A stretch of 64,000 nt of DNA from Pseudobutyrivibrio ruminis (GTDB taxonomy: Bacteria > Bacillota > Clostridia > Lachnospirales > Lachnospiraceae). Under the pieces are notes generated by a model. It ran no database searches and was not told where the DNA came from. It worked only from the letters and a program-made list of their open reading frames with translations. Positions 40,529 to 49,175 of the stretch are shown one piece after another; position 1 is the first letter of the stretch, and the number at the start of each line of letters is the position of its first letter. The stretch lies in the NCBI RefSeq assembly GCF_015057245.1, contig NZ_SVET01000007.1, positions 1-64,000 on the forward strand. Reading direction: 5' to 3'. A program made the position numbers and the translations under genes.

Positions 40529-40990
40529 ATGAAAATCATTTATAGAGTTTTACAATGTACATGGGGATTGCCACAGACATTAGTAGGGGCAATATATTTT
40601 TTATTGAACAGAGACTGCAAGCATTATTCCTACAAGGGGGCGATAGTCACAGAGTGGAAGAGCAAATCTAGCTTGTCACTAGGGATGTTCTTGTTTGTTT
40701 CGGATGACCCATTTTGCTTCTATCCAAATCAGAGGGAGGCGTACTCCGAAGAGGAGTATTCAAAAATGCTTATGGTGCATGAGTATGGACACACCATTCA
40801 GTCGCTGATATTTGGGCCGATGTATTTGATTGCTGTAGGATTGCCATCTATTGCTTGGAGCTTTTTACCTGTTTATGTGAAGAAACGGGATGCAGAGAAG
40901 ATATCATATTTCTCAGCATATCCAGAACGATGGGCGAATCATTTGGGAGAGAGAATCACCGGGGATGTGTCTATTGGCGAGCCAGTGTAA
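40529..40990 (+). CDS. Membrane protein with HEYGH zinc-protease-like motif
   Basis: A 153-residue protein with the motif MVHEYGHTIQSLIFG, an HExxH variant (HEYGH) as in some metallopeptidases, followed by a hydrophobic segment (GPMYLIAVGLPSIAWSFL). A second possible helix lies at the N terminus. The third metal ligand is not obvious. No peptidase family is firmly recognised. It starts at the base after the pseudogene stop (TAAATG). In its intact form the remnant may have been an upstream operon partner. Confidence 0.72.
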   Translation: MKIIYRVLQCTWGLPQTLVGAIYFLLNRDCKHYSYKGAIVTEWKSKSSLSLGMFLFVSDDPFCFYPNQREAYSEEEYSKMLMVHEYGHTIQSLIFGPMYLIAVGLPSIAWSFLPVYVKKRDAEKISYFSAYPERWANHLGERITGDVSIGEPV

Positions 40991-41094
40991 TAATTTATAT
41001 AATATGGGATATTTAAGGCCTAAAATATATCAATGGGTGATTAGTGATATTTACCATATTAGTCACATGACAAGTTGAATGTTTAGTTAAAAAA

Positions 41095-41127
41095 GAACTA
41101 GCGTTCGGAAAATATGTTCGATATAAT
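41095..41127 (+). promoter_or_regulatory. SOS (DinR/LexA) box and -10 element upstream of the Rpn-like gene
   Basis: GAAC-TAGC-GTTC (41095-41106) matches the Gram-positive SOS box core GAAC-N4-GTTC exactly, with a G after it (consensus CGAAC-N4-GTTCG). TATAAT lies at 41122-41127, so the box sits at the -35 position where LexA would block RNA polymerase. The start codon is 36 bases after the -10 element. Confidence 0.75.
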
Positions 41128-41162
41128 GTAAGCATAAATAATAGGGTACAGGAGGTAGTATT

Positions 41163-41981
41163 ATGAAGACCCTACAAGAACTTACATTATTGGATAAATT
41201 CTTATTTGATGAAGTAGTAGAAGACAGAGAAACGTATGAAGCTTTGCTTCGTATCATATTGGGAGAAGATGAGCTCAATCTTCTAACTGAGTCTCAAACA
41301 GAAAAGGAGTTTAGAACAGCTCCTTGGTTACGTTCTATCAGAGTAGATGTCTTTGCTATGGATGATAAATCAAATATCTATAACACTGAAATGCAAAAAG
41401 AATGGCGTGGCGATTTAGTGAAGCGCACTAGATATTATCAAGCTTTAATTGATTCGTCACTATTAGCGCCTGGAGAAGTTGACTTTAACAGTATCAAGAA
41501 CACAACTATTATAATGATTATGCCATTTGATTTGTTCGGTTTAGGAAAGTATGTTTATACATTTGAAAGTGTATGTGATAAACATGCTGATTTGAAATTG
41601 GAGGATGGAGCAAAGAGAATTTTTATTAATACTCATGGAAAAAATGCTAGTGATGTTTCTTCTGAATTTATTGCGTTGATGAAATTCATTGAATATAATG
41701 AAGATGAAGAGACAAATAACATCATGGCCTCATCAAATCTTGAAAAAATAAAAGCACGAGTCGCAAGGGTGAAGGCCAGCGAGGAAGTGGGTGTTAAATA
41801 TATGCAGAAATGGGAAGAAGAGGCGCTTATTAGGCATGAAGCGATAGAGCAAGGTCGTAATGAGCAGCTAATAGAATCAATAAAAACTTTGATGTCTAAT
41901 ATGGGCATCACAGCAGAAGAAGCAATGAAAAAACTTGGCGTAAATCCAGGAGATTATGAGAAATATTTAAAGCTAATATAG
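41163..41981 (+). CDS. Rpn-family PD-(D/E)xK nuclease/transposase-like protein
   Basis: A 272-residue member of the recombination-promoting nuclease (Rpn, PDDEXK transposase-like) family. The nuclease core is RSIRVDVFAMDDKSNIYNTE followed by MQKE, with Asp62 and Glu76-x-Gln78 as the D...ExQ pair. YYQALIDSSLL and TTIIMIMPFDLFG are family hallmarks. The C-terminal part is charged and helical. GGAGG precedes the ATG. Proteins of this family promote RecA-independent recombination in E. coli. Control by the SOS box upstream would tie it to DNA damage. Confidence 0.88.
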   Translation: MKTLQELTLLDKFLFDEVVEDRETYEALLRIILGEDELNLLTESQTEKEFRTAPWLRSIRVDVFAMDDKSNIYNTEMQKEWRGDLVKRTRYYQALIDSSLLAPGEVDFNSIKNTTIIMIMPFDLFGLGKYVYTFESVCDKHADLKLEDGAKRIFINTHGKNASDVSSEFIALMKFIEYNEDEETNNIMASSNLEKIKARVARVKASEEVGVKYMQKWEEEALIRHEAIEQGRNEQLIESIKTLMSNMGITAEEAMKKLGVNPGDYEKYLKLI

Positions 41982-41988
41982 ATTACAG

Positions 41989-42013
41989 AGCGGTGCGTAG
42001 CACCGCTTATTTT
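41989..42013 (+). terminator. Terminator after the Rpn-like gene
   Basis: AGCGGTGC and GCACCGCT pair around GTA and are followed by TATTTTC. The stem is identical to that of the terminator at 35647. Confidence 0.8.
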
Positions 42014-42041
42014 CTAAGAAAAATTGGAAATGGGGGGAGTT

Positions 42042-42878
42042 ATGGCAGTATGTAACCTATGCTACAGGCATTGCAGTATTTCAGAAGGTAAACATGGTTT
42101 CTGTCAGGTGAGGACCTGCAGGGAGGGCATCATTGTGCCGGAGAATTATGGGATGCTCACGGCGATTGCACTGGATCCGATTGAGAAGAAGCCGTTGAAT
42201 CGATTTTATCCGGGTAGCTATATTCTGTCTGTGGGAAGCTATGGCTGTAATTTGCGATGTCCATTTTGCCAGAACTATCACATTTCATGGGGTGATGAAG
42301 TGGATGATAGTAAGAGAGAGGCAAGGTTTGTATCGCCTGAGACGCTGGCTCAGATAGCTGATGAGCAGCAGGCAAATGGAAATATTGGAGTGGCTTTTAC
42401 TTACAATGAGCCATTGATATCATACGAATACATTTTAGATACAGCAAAGCTCCTTTCGGCAAAGGGCCTGAAAACTGTTTTAGTATCAAATGGAATGGCT
42501 GATGTAGCTACGGTGAAGGAGTTGTTCTCCTATGTAGATGCCATGAACATCGATTTGAAGGGCTTTACAGACCATTATTATGAGGACGTGTTAAAGGGAA
42601 ACAGGCAGATGGTAATGGACTTTATCCAGGAGGCGGCCAAGCATTGTCATGTGGAGCTTACCACGCTGATTATTCCAGGGGAGAATGACTCTGATGAGGA
42701 GATGGATAAGCTAAGCAGTTGGATAGCGTCAGTGAATCCAGAGATTCCTTTGCACATTTCCAGATTTTTCCCAAGATTTCATATGGTAGATAGAGGCGCT
42801 ACACTAGTGGAGACTATCTATCATTTAAAAGATATAGCTAAGCGACATTTGAAATATGTTTACACAGGAAACTGTTAA
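42042..42878 (+). CDS. amrS: AmmeMemoRadiSam system radical SAM enzyme
   Basis: A 278-residue radical SAM protein. The cluster-binding cysteines are in CNLRCPFCQNYHISWG (CxxxCxxC). An extra cysteine group lies at the N terminus (CNLCYRHCSISEGKHGFC), typical of pyruvate-formate-lyase-activase-like AmrS proteins. The start at 42042 follows GGGGGGAG. It pairs with the downstream MEMO-AMMECR1 fusion in a conserved three-domain system whose reaction is still unknown. Confidence 0.93.
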   Translation: MAVCNLCYRHCSISEGKHGFCQVRTCREGIIVPENYGMLTAIALDPIEKKPLNRFYPGSYILSVGSYGCNLRCPFCQNYHISWGDEVDDSKREARFVSPETLAQIADEQQANGNIGVAFTYNEPLISYEYILDTAKLLSAKGLKTVLVSNGMADVATVKELFSYVDAMNIDLKGFTDHYYEDVLKGNRQMVMDFIQEAAKHCHVELTTLIIPGENDSDEEMDKLSSWIASVNPEIPLHISRFFPRFHMVDRGATLVETIYHLKDIAKRHLKYVYTGNC

Positions 42879-42893
42879 GGGAGGGGTTATACT

Positions 42894-44279
42894 ATGGCAA
42901 TTCTTGCAGCATTTATGGTTCCACATCCACCGATGATTGTGCCGGCTGTAGGCCGCGGTGGCGAGGCCCAGGTTCAGGAGACTATCGATGCCTATGAAAA
43001 GGTGGCAGATGAAATAGCGAAGCTTGAACCGGATACAATCATCATCACCAGTCCACACAGCATCATGTATACGGACTATTTCCATATTTCTCCGGGAAAG
43101 GGAGCGAAAGGTTCATTCGCCAGATTCAACGCACCGGAGGTATCTTTCCAGGAAGAATATGACACAGAGCTTGTAGATAGAATCAACGAAATCGCTTATG
43201 ACGCCAGCTTTCCAGCGGGCACACTAGGTGAGCGGGATCCAGAGCTTGATCATGGCACCATGGTTCCTCTTTGGTTTATAAGGAAGAAGTATGCCAAGGG
43301 GCAGATTGTGCGCATCGGCCTTTCCGGACTTGGTTTGCTGGATCACTACCGCTTAGGTCAGATGATACAGGAGGCTGTGGATGAAGTTAATCGCAAGGTA
43401 GTTTTCGTTGCCAGCGGTGATTTATCTCACAAGCTTCAGGACTATGGGCCTTATGGATTCGCTAAAGAGGGACCTGTCTATGACCAGAGGATTATGGACG
43501 TGGCCTGCCGTGCAGCTTTTGAGGAGATGTTTGATTTTAAAGAGGATTTCTGTGAGAAAGCAGCAGAGTGTGGTCATCGTTCATTTGTCATAATGGCTGG
43601 TGCTTTGGATGGAAAGGCTGTAGATGCCCATGTATATTCTCATCAGGATGTGACAGGCGTTGGTTACGGAATTGCATCTTTTTATGTGACAGGAGAGGAT
43701 GAGAATCGTCGTTTTAGAGACTCCTATCTGTCAAAGCTGAATGCTGATTTACAGGATTCACAGGAGACGGCTGACGAATATGTAAAGCTGGCCAAGAAGT
43801 CTCTGGAAAGCTATATATTACGGGGCAAGGTGCTAGATATGCCGGATGATTTACCTAAAGAGCTGGTATCAAAGCGAGCCGGAGCATTTGTATCCATCCA
43901 CAAGGCTGGTCGTCTGAGAGGCTGCATTGGAACAATCCTTCCTACCACCGAGTGCGTGGCAGCAGAGATTATTCAAAACGCCATCAGCGCCTCCACCAGA
44001 GATACTCGCTTTAATCCAATCAGCCCGGAGGAATTGCCTGATTTGGAAATCAATGTTGATGTGCTAAGCGAGCCAGAGCCTATATCCTCACCAGATGAAT
44101 TGGATGTTAAACGCTACGGAGTTATTGTAAGCAACGGAAATCGCAGAGGCCTATTGCTTCCAGATTTGGATGGTGTGGATTCTGTGGCTCAGCAAATTTC
44201 TATCGCTCGCCAAAAGGGTGGTATCGGCATGGACGAACCAGTTCAGCTTCAGCGATTTGAGGTTATAAGACACAAGTGA
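42894..44279 (+). CDS. AmmeMemoRadiSam system fusion protein: MEMO domain plus AMMECR1 domain
   Basis: The first ~270 residues are a MEMO/LigB-type dioxygenase-like domain (MVPHPPMIVPAVGRGG, ITSPHSIMYTDY, VFVASGDLSHKLQDYGPYG, CGHRSFVIMAGALDG). Residues about 285-461 are an AMMECR1 domain with the signature RAGAFVSIHKAGRLRGCIGT. The fusion replaces separate AmrA and AmrB proteins. AAGGGAGGGG precedes the ATG. It lies 15 bases after the radical SAM gene and is presumably co-transcribed with it. Confidence 0.93.
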   Translation: MAILAAFMVPHPPMIVPAVGRGGEAQVQETIDAYEKVADEIAKLEPDTIIITSPHSIMYTDYFHISPGKGAKGSFARFNAPEVSFQEEYDTELVDRINEIAYDASFPAGTLGERDPELDHGTMVPLWFIRKKYAKGQIVRIGLSGLGLLDHYRLGQMIQEAVDEVNRKVVFVASGDLSHKLQDYGPYGFAKEGPVYDQRIMDVACRAAFEEMFDFKEDFCEKAAECGHRSFVIMAGALDGKAVDAHVYSHQDVTGVGYGIASFYVTGEDENRRFRDSYLSKLNADLQDSQETADEYVKLAKKSLESYILRGKVLDMPDDLPKELVSKRAGAFVSIHKAGRLRGCIGTILPTTECVAAEIIQNAISASTRDTRFNPISPEELPDLEINVDVLSEPEPISSPDELDVKRYGVIVSNGNRRGLLLPDLDGVDSVAQQISIARQKGGIGMDEPVQLQRFEVIRHK

Positions 44280-44292
44280 TAAGAAAAAAGGC

Positions 44293-44321
44293 TTGCATTC
44301 CTAATTGCAAATAATTAAAAT
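44293..44321 (+). promoter_or_regulatory. Promoter of the DegV-family gene
   Basis: TTGCAT (44293-44298) and TAAAAT (44316-44321) are separated by 17 bases, about 55 bases before the start codon. Confidence 0.65.
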
Positions 44322-44375
44322 AACTGAATTAAGATATATTTAATTTTTTAAGTAATTAGGAAAGGACACAATAGA

Positions 44376-45224
44376 ATGGCAATAAGAATAATCACAGATT
44401 CCGCTAGTGATATCCCACAGGATGTAGCTAAGGAATGGGGAGTGACAGTATTACCCATAAATGTAAGATTTGGGGATGAAGAGTATTTAGATGGTGTTAC
44501 ACTCTCCGCAGAGGATTTTTATCATAAACTAATCGAAACTGATGAAGTGCCTAAGACAAGCCAGATTTCACCTTATGTTTATGCGCAGGAGTTTGAGAAG
44601 GCTGATGAAGCTGGGGATGAGCTTATTTATTTCTGCTTATCATCTGGAGTTTCAGGATGTTATCAAAGTGCGACCCTTGCAGCAGCGGATTACTCAGACA
44701 ACATACATATCGTTGACACTAAGCAATTCTGTATTTCAGAATACATTTTGGTGCAAAGAGCAGTTATGCTTAGGGACGAAGGAAAATCTTGTGATGAAAT
44801 CATTTCTATCATCCAGGAAGAAATGAAGAACGTTCATGTAATATCAGCATTTGATACTTTAGAGTATTTAAAGCTTGGTGGAAGACTTTCTTCAGCGGCA
44901 GCCTTCGCAGGAAATATGCTAATGATTAAGCCTGTAATCACAATCGAGGATGGCTTGGTTAAGGTTATCGGCAAGGCTAGAGGTTCAAAAAAGAGCCACA
45001 ATATGCTGACAGAATTTGTTACTAATTCTGGTGGGATAGATTTTAGCAAGCCATTATGTCTTGCTTATTCAGGTTTCTCCCAGGAAGTACTTACTAAATA
45101 TTTAGAAGATTCAAAGGCTATTTACGAGGGCCATGAAGATCAACTTCAGTACACAGTTGTAGGTGCTACAATTGGTACATACGCAGGCCCAGGCGCAATA
45201 GCACTTGCATATTTTTCATTATAA
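44376..45224 (+). CDS. DegV-family fatty-acid-binding protein
   Basis: A 282-residue DegV protein (FakB-like), which binds a fatty acid for phosphorylation by FakA. The N-terminal signature is IITDSASDIPQDVAKEWG; other family segments are KTSQISPYVYAQEFEKA, CLSSGVSGCYQSATLA and LEYLKLGGRLSSAAAFAG. AGGAAAGGA precedes the ATG. No FakA gene is nearby. It ends two bases before the convergent MFS gene. Confidence 0.93.
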   Translation: MAIRIITDSASDIPQDVAKEWGVTVLPINVRFGDEEYLDGVTLSAEDFYHKLIETDEVPKTSQISPYVYAQEFEKADEAGDELIYFCLSSGVSGCYQSATLAAADYSDNIHIVDTKQFCISEYILVQRAVMLRDEGKSCDEIISIIQEEMKNVHVISAFDTLEYLKLGGRLSSAAAFAGNMLMIKPVITIEDGLVKVIGKARGSKKSHNMLTEFVTNSGGIDFSKPLCLAYSGFSQEVLTKYLEDSKAIYEGHEDQLQYTVVGATIGTYAGPGAIALAYFSL

Positions 45225-45226
45225 AA

Positions 45227-46384
45227 CTAATCTTTTTTAATCCAGCGAATCTTTAATATTATTACTGATATTAGTGATAAGACGAAAAACGCTGACAGCA
45301 TCATAACAGCCTGGCGGAGGCCCCACATGTCCCCGAGATATCCAGTGAGGGCGGTGAATACCACGCCTCCGATACCAGTGGCTGTTGTGATTAAGCCAGT
45401 GGCTGTAGCCTTGTGATTGCCAGACAAAGGCATGGCAAGATTCAAAACACATGGATAGATTGCGCCGCAAGCGAAGCCCAATGGAATGCAAAGCAGAAGC
45501 ACTGCCACATCACTGGAAAGCTGGGCGATGAGTACGGTTATAGAAGGAATTGCTATTATTGCACCAATTAGTATTTGGTAAGCATGTTTAGCGTTATGGC
45601 CTACTAATACTCGTGATGGAATCATAACAATCCAAAACAGACTTAAGGCATATTTTCCTAAAGCAGATTTAAATTCATTAGCAAATAGAGTATCTACAAA
45701 GAAAGCAAATCCATTTTCATATCCAACATAAATACACATAACTACACACAGCATGATGATTCCAGCTAGAATAAATGGACCAGCGGAGGTAAATTCTTCC
45801 GTAGTGGTATCTGCTAATTCTCTGAATTCATTTTTAGATGAAACTATGTCTATCAGTGCAGCAGCACTGGCTACACATAGAAAGATAAATAATATCTTCC
45901 AACTGAATCCCATATTTAAATACGCAGCAACAACTAGAGGCGCTACAAATGCGCCCAATGCATACATAGAAGTGAGATAGCCTATTTTTTTGTGGTAACT
46001 GATAGGATAGTAATCAGCAAGAGCTGCAATGGAAATAAACTGGAGGGCACTTGTAGTGAGTCCTAAAAAGAAGACTCCACCTACAAAGAGCACCTTCGAT
46101 GTCAAAAGGCCAATCAGTAAAGCTGCTATTATTTGTATGGAAAGCAGGATTTTGATACATTTCAATTTATTAGTTCTATCTGCCCATGCACCAAGCAGTA
46201 TCGGCGCAAGCATCGTGGCAAATAGCTCTACAGAGGCAAATAACCCCTTGGTTGTTGTAGATAAATCGTATGTATTTCCTATATTTAATAGACTGGCCTG
46301 ATAACCTCCAGCTTCAAATCCATTGATAAAGATTATAAAAAAGAATACCAACCATAAAAAATCATTTCGATCTTTAGTTCTCAT
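45227..46384 (-). CDS. MFS transporter
   Basis: A 385-residue major facilitator with twelve predicted helices. The loop 2-3 signature GAWADRTNKLKCIK and the second-half equivalent GYLGDMWGLRQAVMML fit the family. The substrate is unknown. ATG 46384 is chosen because GGGG lies 10 bases upstream; an in-frame GTG at 46393 is adjacent to that site. It is convergent with the DegV gene with almost no gap. Confidence 0.88.
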   Translation of the reverse strand: MRTKDRNDFLWLVFFFIIFINGFEAGGYQASLLNIGNTYDLSTTTKGLFASVELFATMLAPILLGAWADRTNKLKCIKILLSIQIIAALLIGLLTSKVLFVGGVFFLGLTTSALQFISIAALADYYPISYHKKIGYLTSMYALGAFVAPLVVAAYLNMGFSWKILFIFLCVASAAALIDIVSSKNEFRELADTTTEEFTSAGPFILAGIIMLCVVMCIYVGYENGFAFFVDTLFANEFKSALGKYALSLFWIVMIPSRVLVGHNAKHAYQILIGAIIAIPSITVLIAQLSSDVAVLLLCIPLGFACGAIYPCVLNLAMPLSGNHKATATGLITTATGIGGVVFTALTGYLGDMWGLRQAVMMLSAFFVLSLISVIILKIRWIKKD

Positions 46385-46462
46385 ACTCAACACATCCCCA
46401 ATAAAAGCTATAAAATGATACTAGAAAAGTATATCAAGAGAATGTGTCTATTTTGGGTGGTA

Positions 46463-46930
46463 CTATAGTGTGTTTGCTCGATCAGCAATATTTTTTTGGA
46501 AATTGATAACGTCGTGGTCGTAAGGTGTATCCATAAACTCTGATTTAATCATGAAATCAGCAGATGCCTTGTTGACTGCGATAGGAATGTCGTAAACCTG
46601 AGCGATTCGCATCAGCGCCTTTACATCAGGATCGTGTGGCTGAGCTGTGAGAGGGTCAGAGAAGAATACGATTAAATCGATTCTGCCTTCTACAACCTTT
46701 GCGCCGATTTGCTGGTCACCGCCGAGAGGGCCTGAGTTGTAGCCTCTAACAGGAAGTCCTGTTTTGTCGGAAATCATTCTGGCTGTAGTTCCTGTGCCGC
46801 ATAAGAAATGATTCTTAAGAATTTCTTTGTTGTCTTCGCACCACTGAATAAGAAGTGGCTTCTTTCCATCATGTGCGATAAGAGCAATGTTTTTTTGTTT
46901 CCCAATAGTAAGTGTAATTTTATCTTCCAT
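46463..46930 (-). CDS. mgsA: Methylglyoxal synthase
   Basis: Converts dihydroxyacetone phosphate to methylglyoxal and phosphate, a bypass of lower glycolysis. Conserved segments are IALIAHDGKKPLLIQWC, CGTGTTARMI, GPLGGDQQIGAKV, IVFFSDPLTAQPHDPDVKAL and IPIAVNKASADF; the catalytic Asp is in GGDQQ and the phosphate-binding His in QPHDPD. The 155-residue length is typical. GGAGG precedes the ATG. Confidence 0.96.
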   Translation of the reverse strand: MEDKITLTIGKQKNIALIAHDGKKPLLIQWCEDNKEILKNHFLCGTGTTARMISDKTGLPVRGYNSGPLGGDQQIGAKVVEGRIDLIVFFSDPLTAQPHDPDVKALMRIAQVYDIPIAVNKASADFMIKSEFMDTPYDHDVINFQKNIADRANTL

Positions 46931-47006
46931 AAAAAACCTCCAGTCATTATTTTTGCTAGTGCTATTTTAATGTTTAACTCTGGATATCACAAGTGAAAAA
47001 ATCCAT

Positions 47007-47035
47007 TTGACGTAACCTAATCGGCTTGCTATGAT
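47007..47035 (+). promoter_or_regulatory. Promoter placing the transcription start at the HAD start codon
   Basis: TTGACG (47007-47012) and TATGAT (47030-47035) are 17 bases apart. A start site about seven bases after the -10 falls at 47042-47043, the A of the ATG at 47043. Confidence 0.7.
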
Positions 47036-47042
47036 ATGCCTT

Positions 47043-47858
47043 ATGAAATATAAAGCAATAGCACTAGATTTAGACGGAACTCTTTTAAATAGCAAAAAAG
47101 AGGTTAGTAACAAAAACAAAGAAATAATAATGAAGGCTGCAAAGGCAGGAGTAAAGATAATACTTGCATCAGGCCGTCCAGTACCAGGCATTAAAAAGAT
47201 TGCAAAGCAGCTTCACCTGGAAGAGGTAGGAGGATACATACTGGCGTATAACGGTGGTATGATTATCGATTGCAAGACAGGAGAGGTTGTCCGCAGAGAA
47301 ACTATTCCTGAAAAGTACTATGCAGATATTCTTCGTTGCGCAAACAAATTCAATGTTGCCACACTTACATATGATTCAGAAGGCATCATTTCAAACGACG
47401 AGAATAATCAGTACGTGCAGCTGGAATCAAAAATCAATAACATTCCAATCAGACAGGTATTCCACCTGGATGAGGAAGCACAGCTTGATCCACCTGTTAA
47501 GTTTTTATGCGCGGGTGATCACAAGGTTCTTAGAAATGTAGAAGCAAAGCTTAATGAAAAGTTTAATGGCACTGTTAATGTTTTCTTCTCAGAGCCATTT
47601 TTCCTAGAGATAATGCCTCAGGGAATTGAAAAGGCATCATCTCTAGAAATATTGTTAGGAAGTCTTGGTATTGATCGCAAGCATCTGATTGCCTGCGGCG
47701 ATGGTTTCAACGACATTCCTATGATGCGTTACGCAGGTCTTTCTGTTGCCATGGCAAATGCACAGGATGAGACCAAGGAATGGGCTGATTTTATTGCACC
47801 ATCCAATGATGAAGATGGAGTAGCAGTAGCAATCGAAAAATTCATCGAGCTGAATTAA
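47043..47858 (+). CDS. Cof-type HAD-superfamily phosphatase
   Basis: A 271-residue Cof/YbjI-like sugar-phosphate phosphatase. HAD motif I is LDLDGTLLNS, motif II is ILASGRPVPG, motif III uses the Lys in IEKASSLEILLG, and motif IV is ACGDGFNDIPMM. The start is ATG 47043, which gives the family-typical MKYKAIALDLDGT; an in-frame ATG at 47031 lies inside the -10 element and is excluded. There is no ribosome binding site and the promoter position predicts a leaderless message. It ends overlapping the convergent MetE-like gene by four bases. Confidence 0.93.
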   Translation: MKYKAIALDLDGTLLNSKKEVSNKNKEIIMKAAKAGVKIILASGRPVPGIKKIAKQLHLEEVGGYILAYNGGMIIDCKTGEVVRRETIPEKYYADILRCANKFNVATLTYDSEGIISNDENNQYVQLESKINNIPIRQVFHLDEEAQLDPPVKFLCAGDHKVLRNVEAKLNEKFNGTVNVFFSEPFFLEIMPQGIEKASSLEILLGSLGIDRKHLIACGDGFNDIPMMRYAGLSVAMANAQDETKEWADFIAPSNDEDGVAVAIEKFIELN

Positions 47859-48976
47859 TCGTTCTGCCATACCTCTTCAGCAATTTCTTTTACTAGCTTC
47901 AGCTTAGCCCACTGTTCTTCTTCGGTAAGCTTGTTGCCGATTTCGCAGGAAGCAAAGCCACACTGTGGGCTCAAAGCTAGACGCTCAAGTGGAATATATT
48001 TTGCTGCTTCGTAAATACGTTTTTTGATAGATTCTTTATCTTCAAGCTGAGGACGCTTTGTTGTAATAAGTCCCAGCACCACCTTCTTATCAGAAGATAC
48101 CTTTGCAAGAGGAGCAAATCCACCAGAGCGAGCATCATCGTATTCAAGGAACAAAGCATTCACATTTTCTTTTGCAAATACATAGTCAGCAACTGTGTCG
48201 TATGGGCCGCTTGTAAAGAATGTAGAGTGGTAGTTGCCTCGGCAGATGTGTGATGTGATTGTCATATCCGCTGGCTTGTTTTCAAGGGCCAGATTATTAA
48301 CTTCAAGAAGCTGTCGCTTTACTTCTTCAATATCAATTCCAAGGCTTGCATATCTCTGCTTTGCAGCAGCGCCTACAATTGCACCCCAAGTACAATCATC
48401 AAACTGAAGATTACGGCAACCAGCATCGTAGAATTGTTTAATAACATCCTGATAAGCAGTCGCAATATCATGAATCAATTCATCATTATTAGCATAGAAT
48501 TTTCTGGTAGATTCAAAGTTTACAGGAACAATCATCTGCTGAAATGTTTGAGCTGGGGCAGGGATAGTATATTTAGCAACTGTATTTTCATCCTCAAATT
48601 GCTTTAAGAATTTATAATACTCAACAAATGGATGAGCCTTTGCTTTGATTTTGCCTACAAGATAAGTGTCATCAAGTAAAGCAAGCTCCCCATCAAAATC
48701 AACTCCGCCGCCTGTATTTTCATGGGCAACTCCATCGAATCCCCACATAAAATCAAGGTGCCAGAATGATCTTCTGAACTCGCCATCGGTGATTACATGA
48801 AAACCAAGCTCCTTCTGCTTAGCAACGACTTTTGTGATTTCCTCATCAACCACCTTGTTGAACTCATCCTCGCTGATTTTGCCAGCTAAGAAGTCAGCCT
48901 TTGCATCCTTAAGGGCCTGTGGGCGTAGAAAGCTTCCTACAAAATCGTATCTGTATGGTGTCTTAATATTACTCAT
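47855..48976 (-). CDS. MetE-like cobalamin-independent methyltransferase (YxjG/YxjH type)
   Basis: A 373-residue protein homologous to the C-terminal domain of MetE, which transfers a methyl group to homocysteine. The zinc ligands are visible as ITSHICRGNYH and SPQCGFASCE, and YDFVGSFLRPQALKDA is the typical N terminus. Stand-alone forms such as YxjG/YxjH lack the folate-binding half and may use a different methyl donor. ATG 48976 follows AAAAGGAGAATAAG; an in-frame ATG at 49024 is too far upstream. It is divergent from a LysR-type regulator that may control it. Confidence 0.9.
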   Translation of the reverse strand: MSNIKTPYRYDFVGSFLRPQALKDAKADFLAGKISEDEFNKVVDEEITKVVAKQKELGFHVITDGEFRRSFWHLDFMWGFDGVAHENTGGGVDFDGELALLDDTYLVGKIKAKAHPFVEYYKFLKQFEDENTVAKYTIPAPAQTFQQMIVPVNFESTRKFYANNDELIHDIATAYQDVIKQFYDAGCRNLQFDDCTWGAIVGAAAKQRYASLGIDIEEVKRQLLEVNNLALENKPADMTITSHICRGNYHSTFFTSGPYDTVADYVFAKENVNALFLEYDDARSGGFAPLAKVSSDKKVVLGLITTKRPQLEDKESIKKRIYEAAKYIPLERLALSPQCGFASCEIGNKLTEEEQWAKLKLVKEIAEEVWQND

Positions 48977-49175
48977 TTTCTTATTCTCCTTTTGATTACT
49001 ATAAATATATTGCGCAACGTTCATTAACTTATGTTGAGGATTATAGGCCTAGTTGATTAGTAGGTAAAATATAAAAAATGATAGTTTAACAATAGATAAA
49101 ATCTATGAATAATGATATAATTAAAAATAAATCTATTAATCGTTGTGGACTCGTGCATATAAAGAAAGGAAGGCT

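Noticed and set aside
41004..41078. Small ORF between the HEYGH gene and the Rpn gene
   Set aside because: It is 24 codons long without a ribosome binding site and with no similarity recognised.
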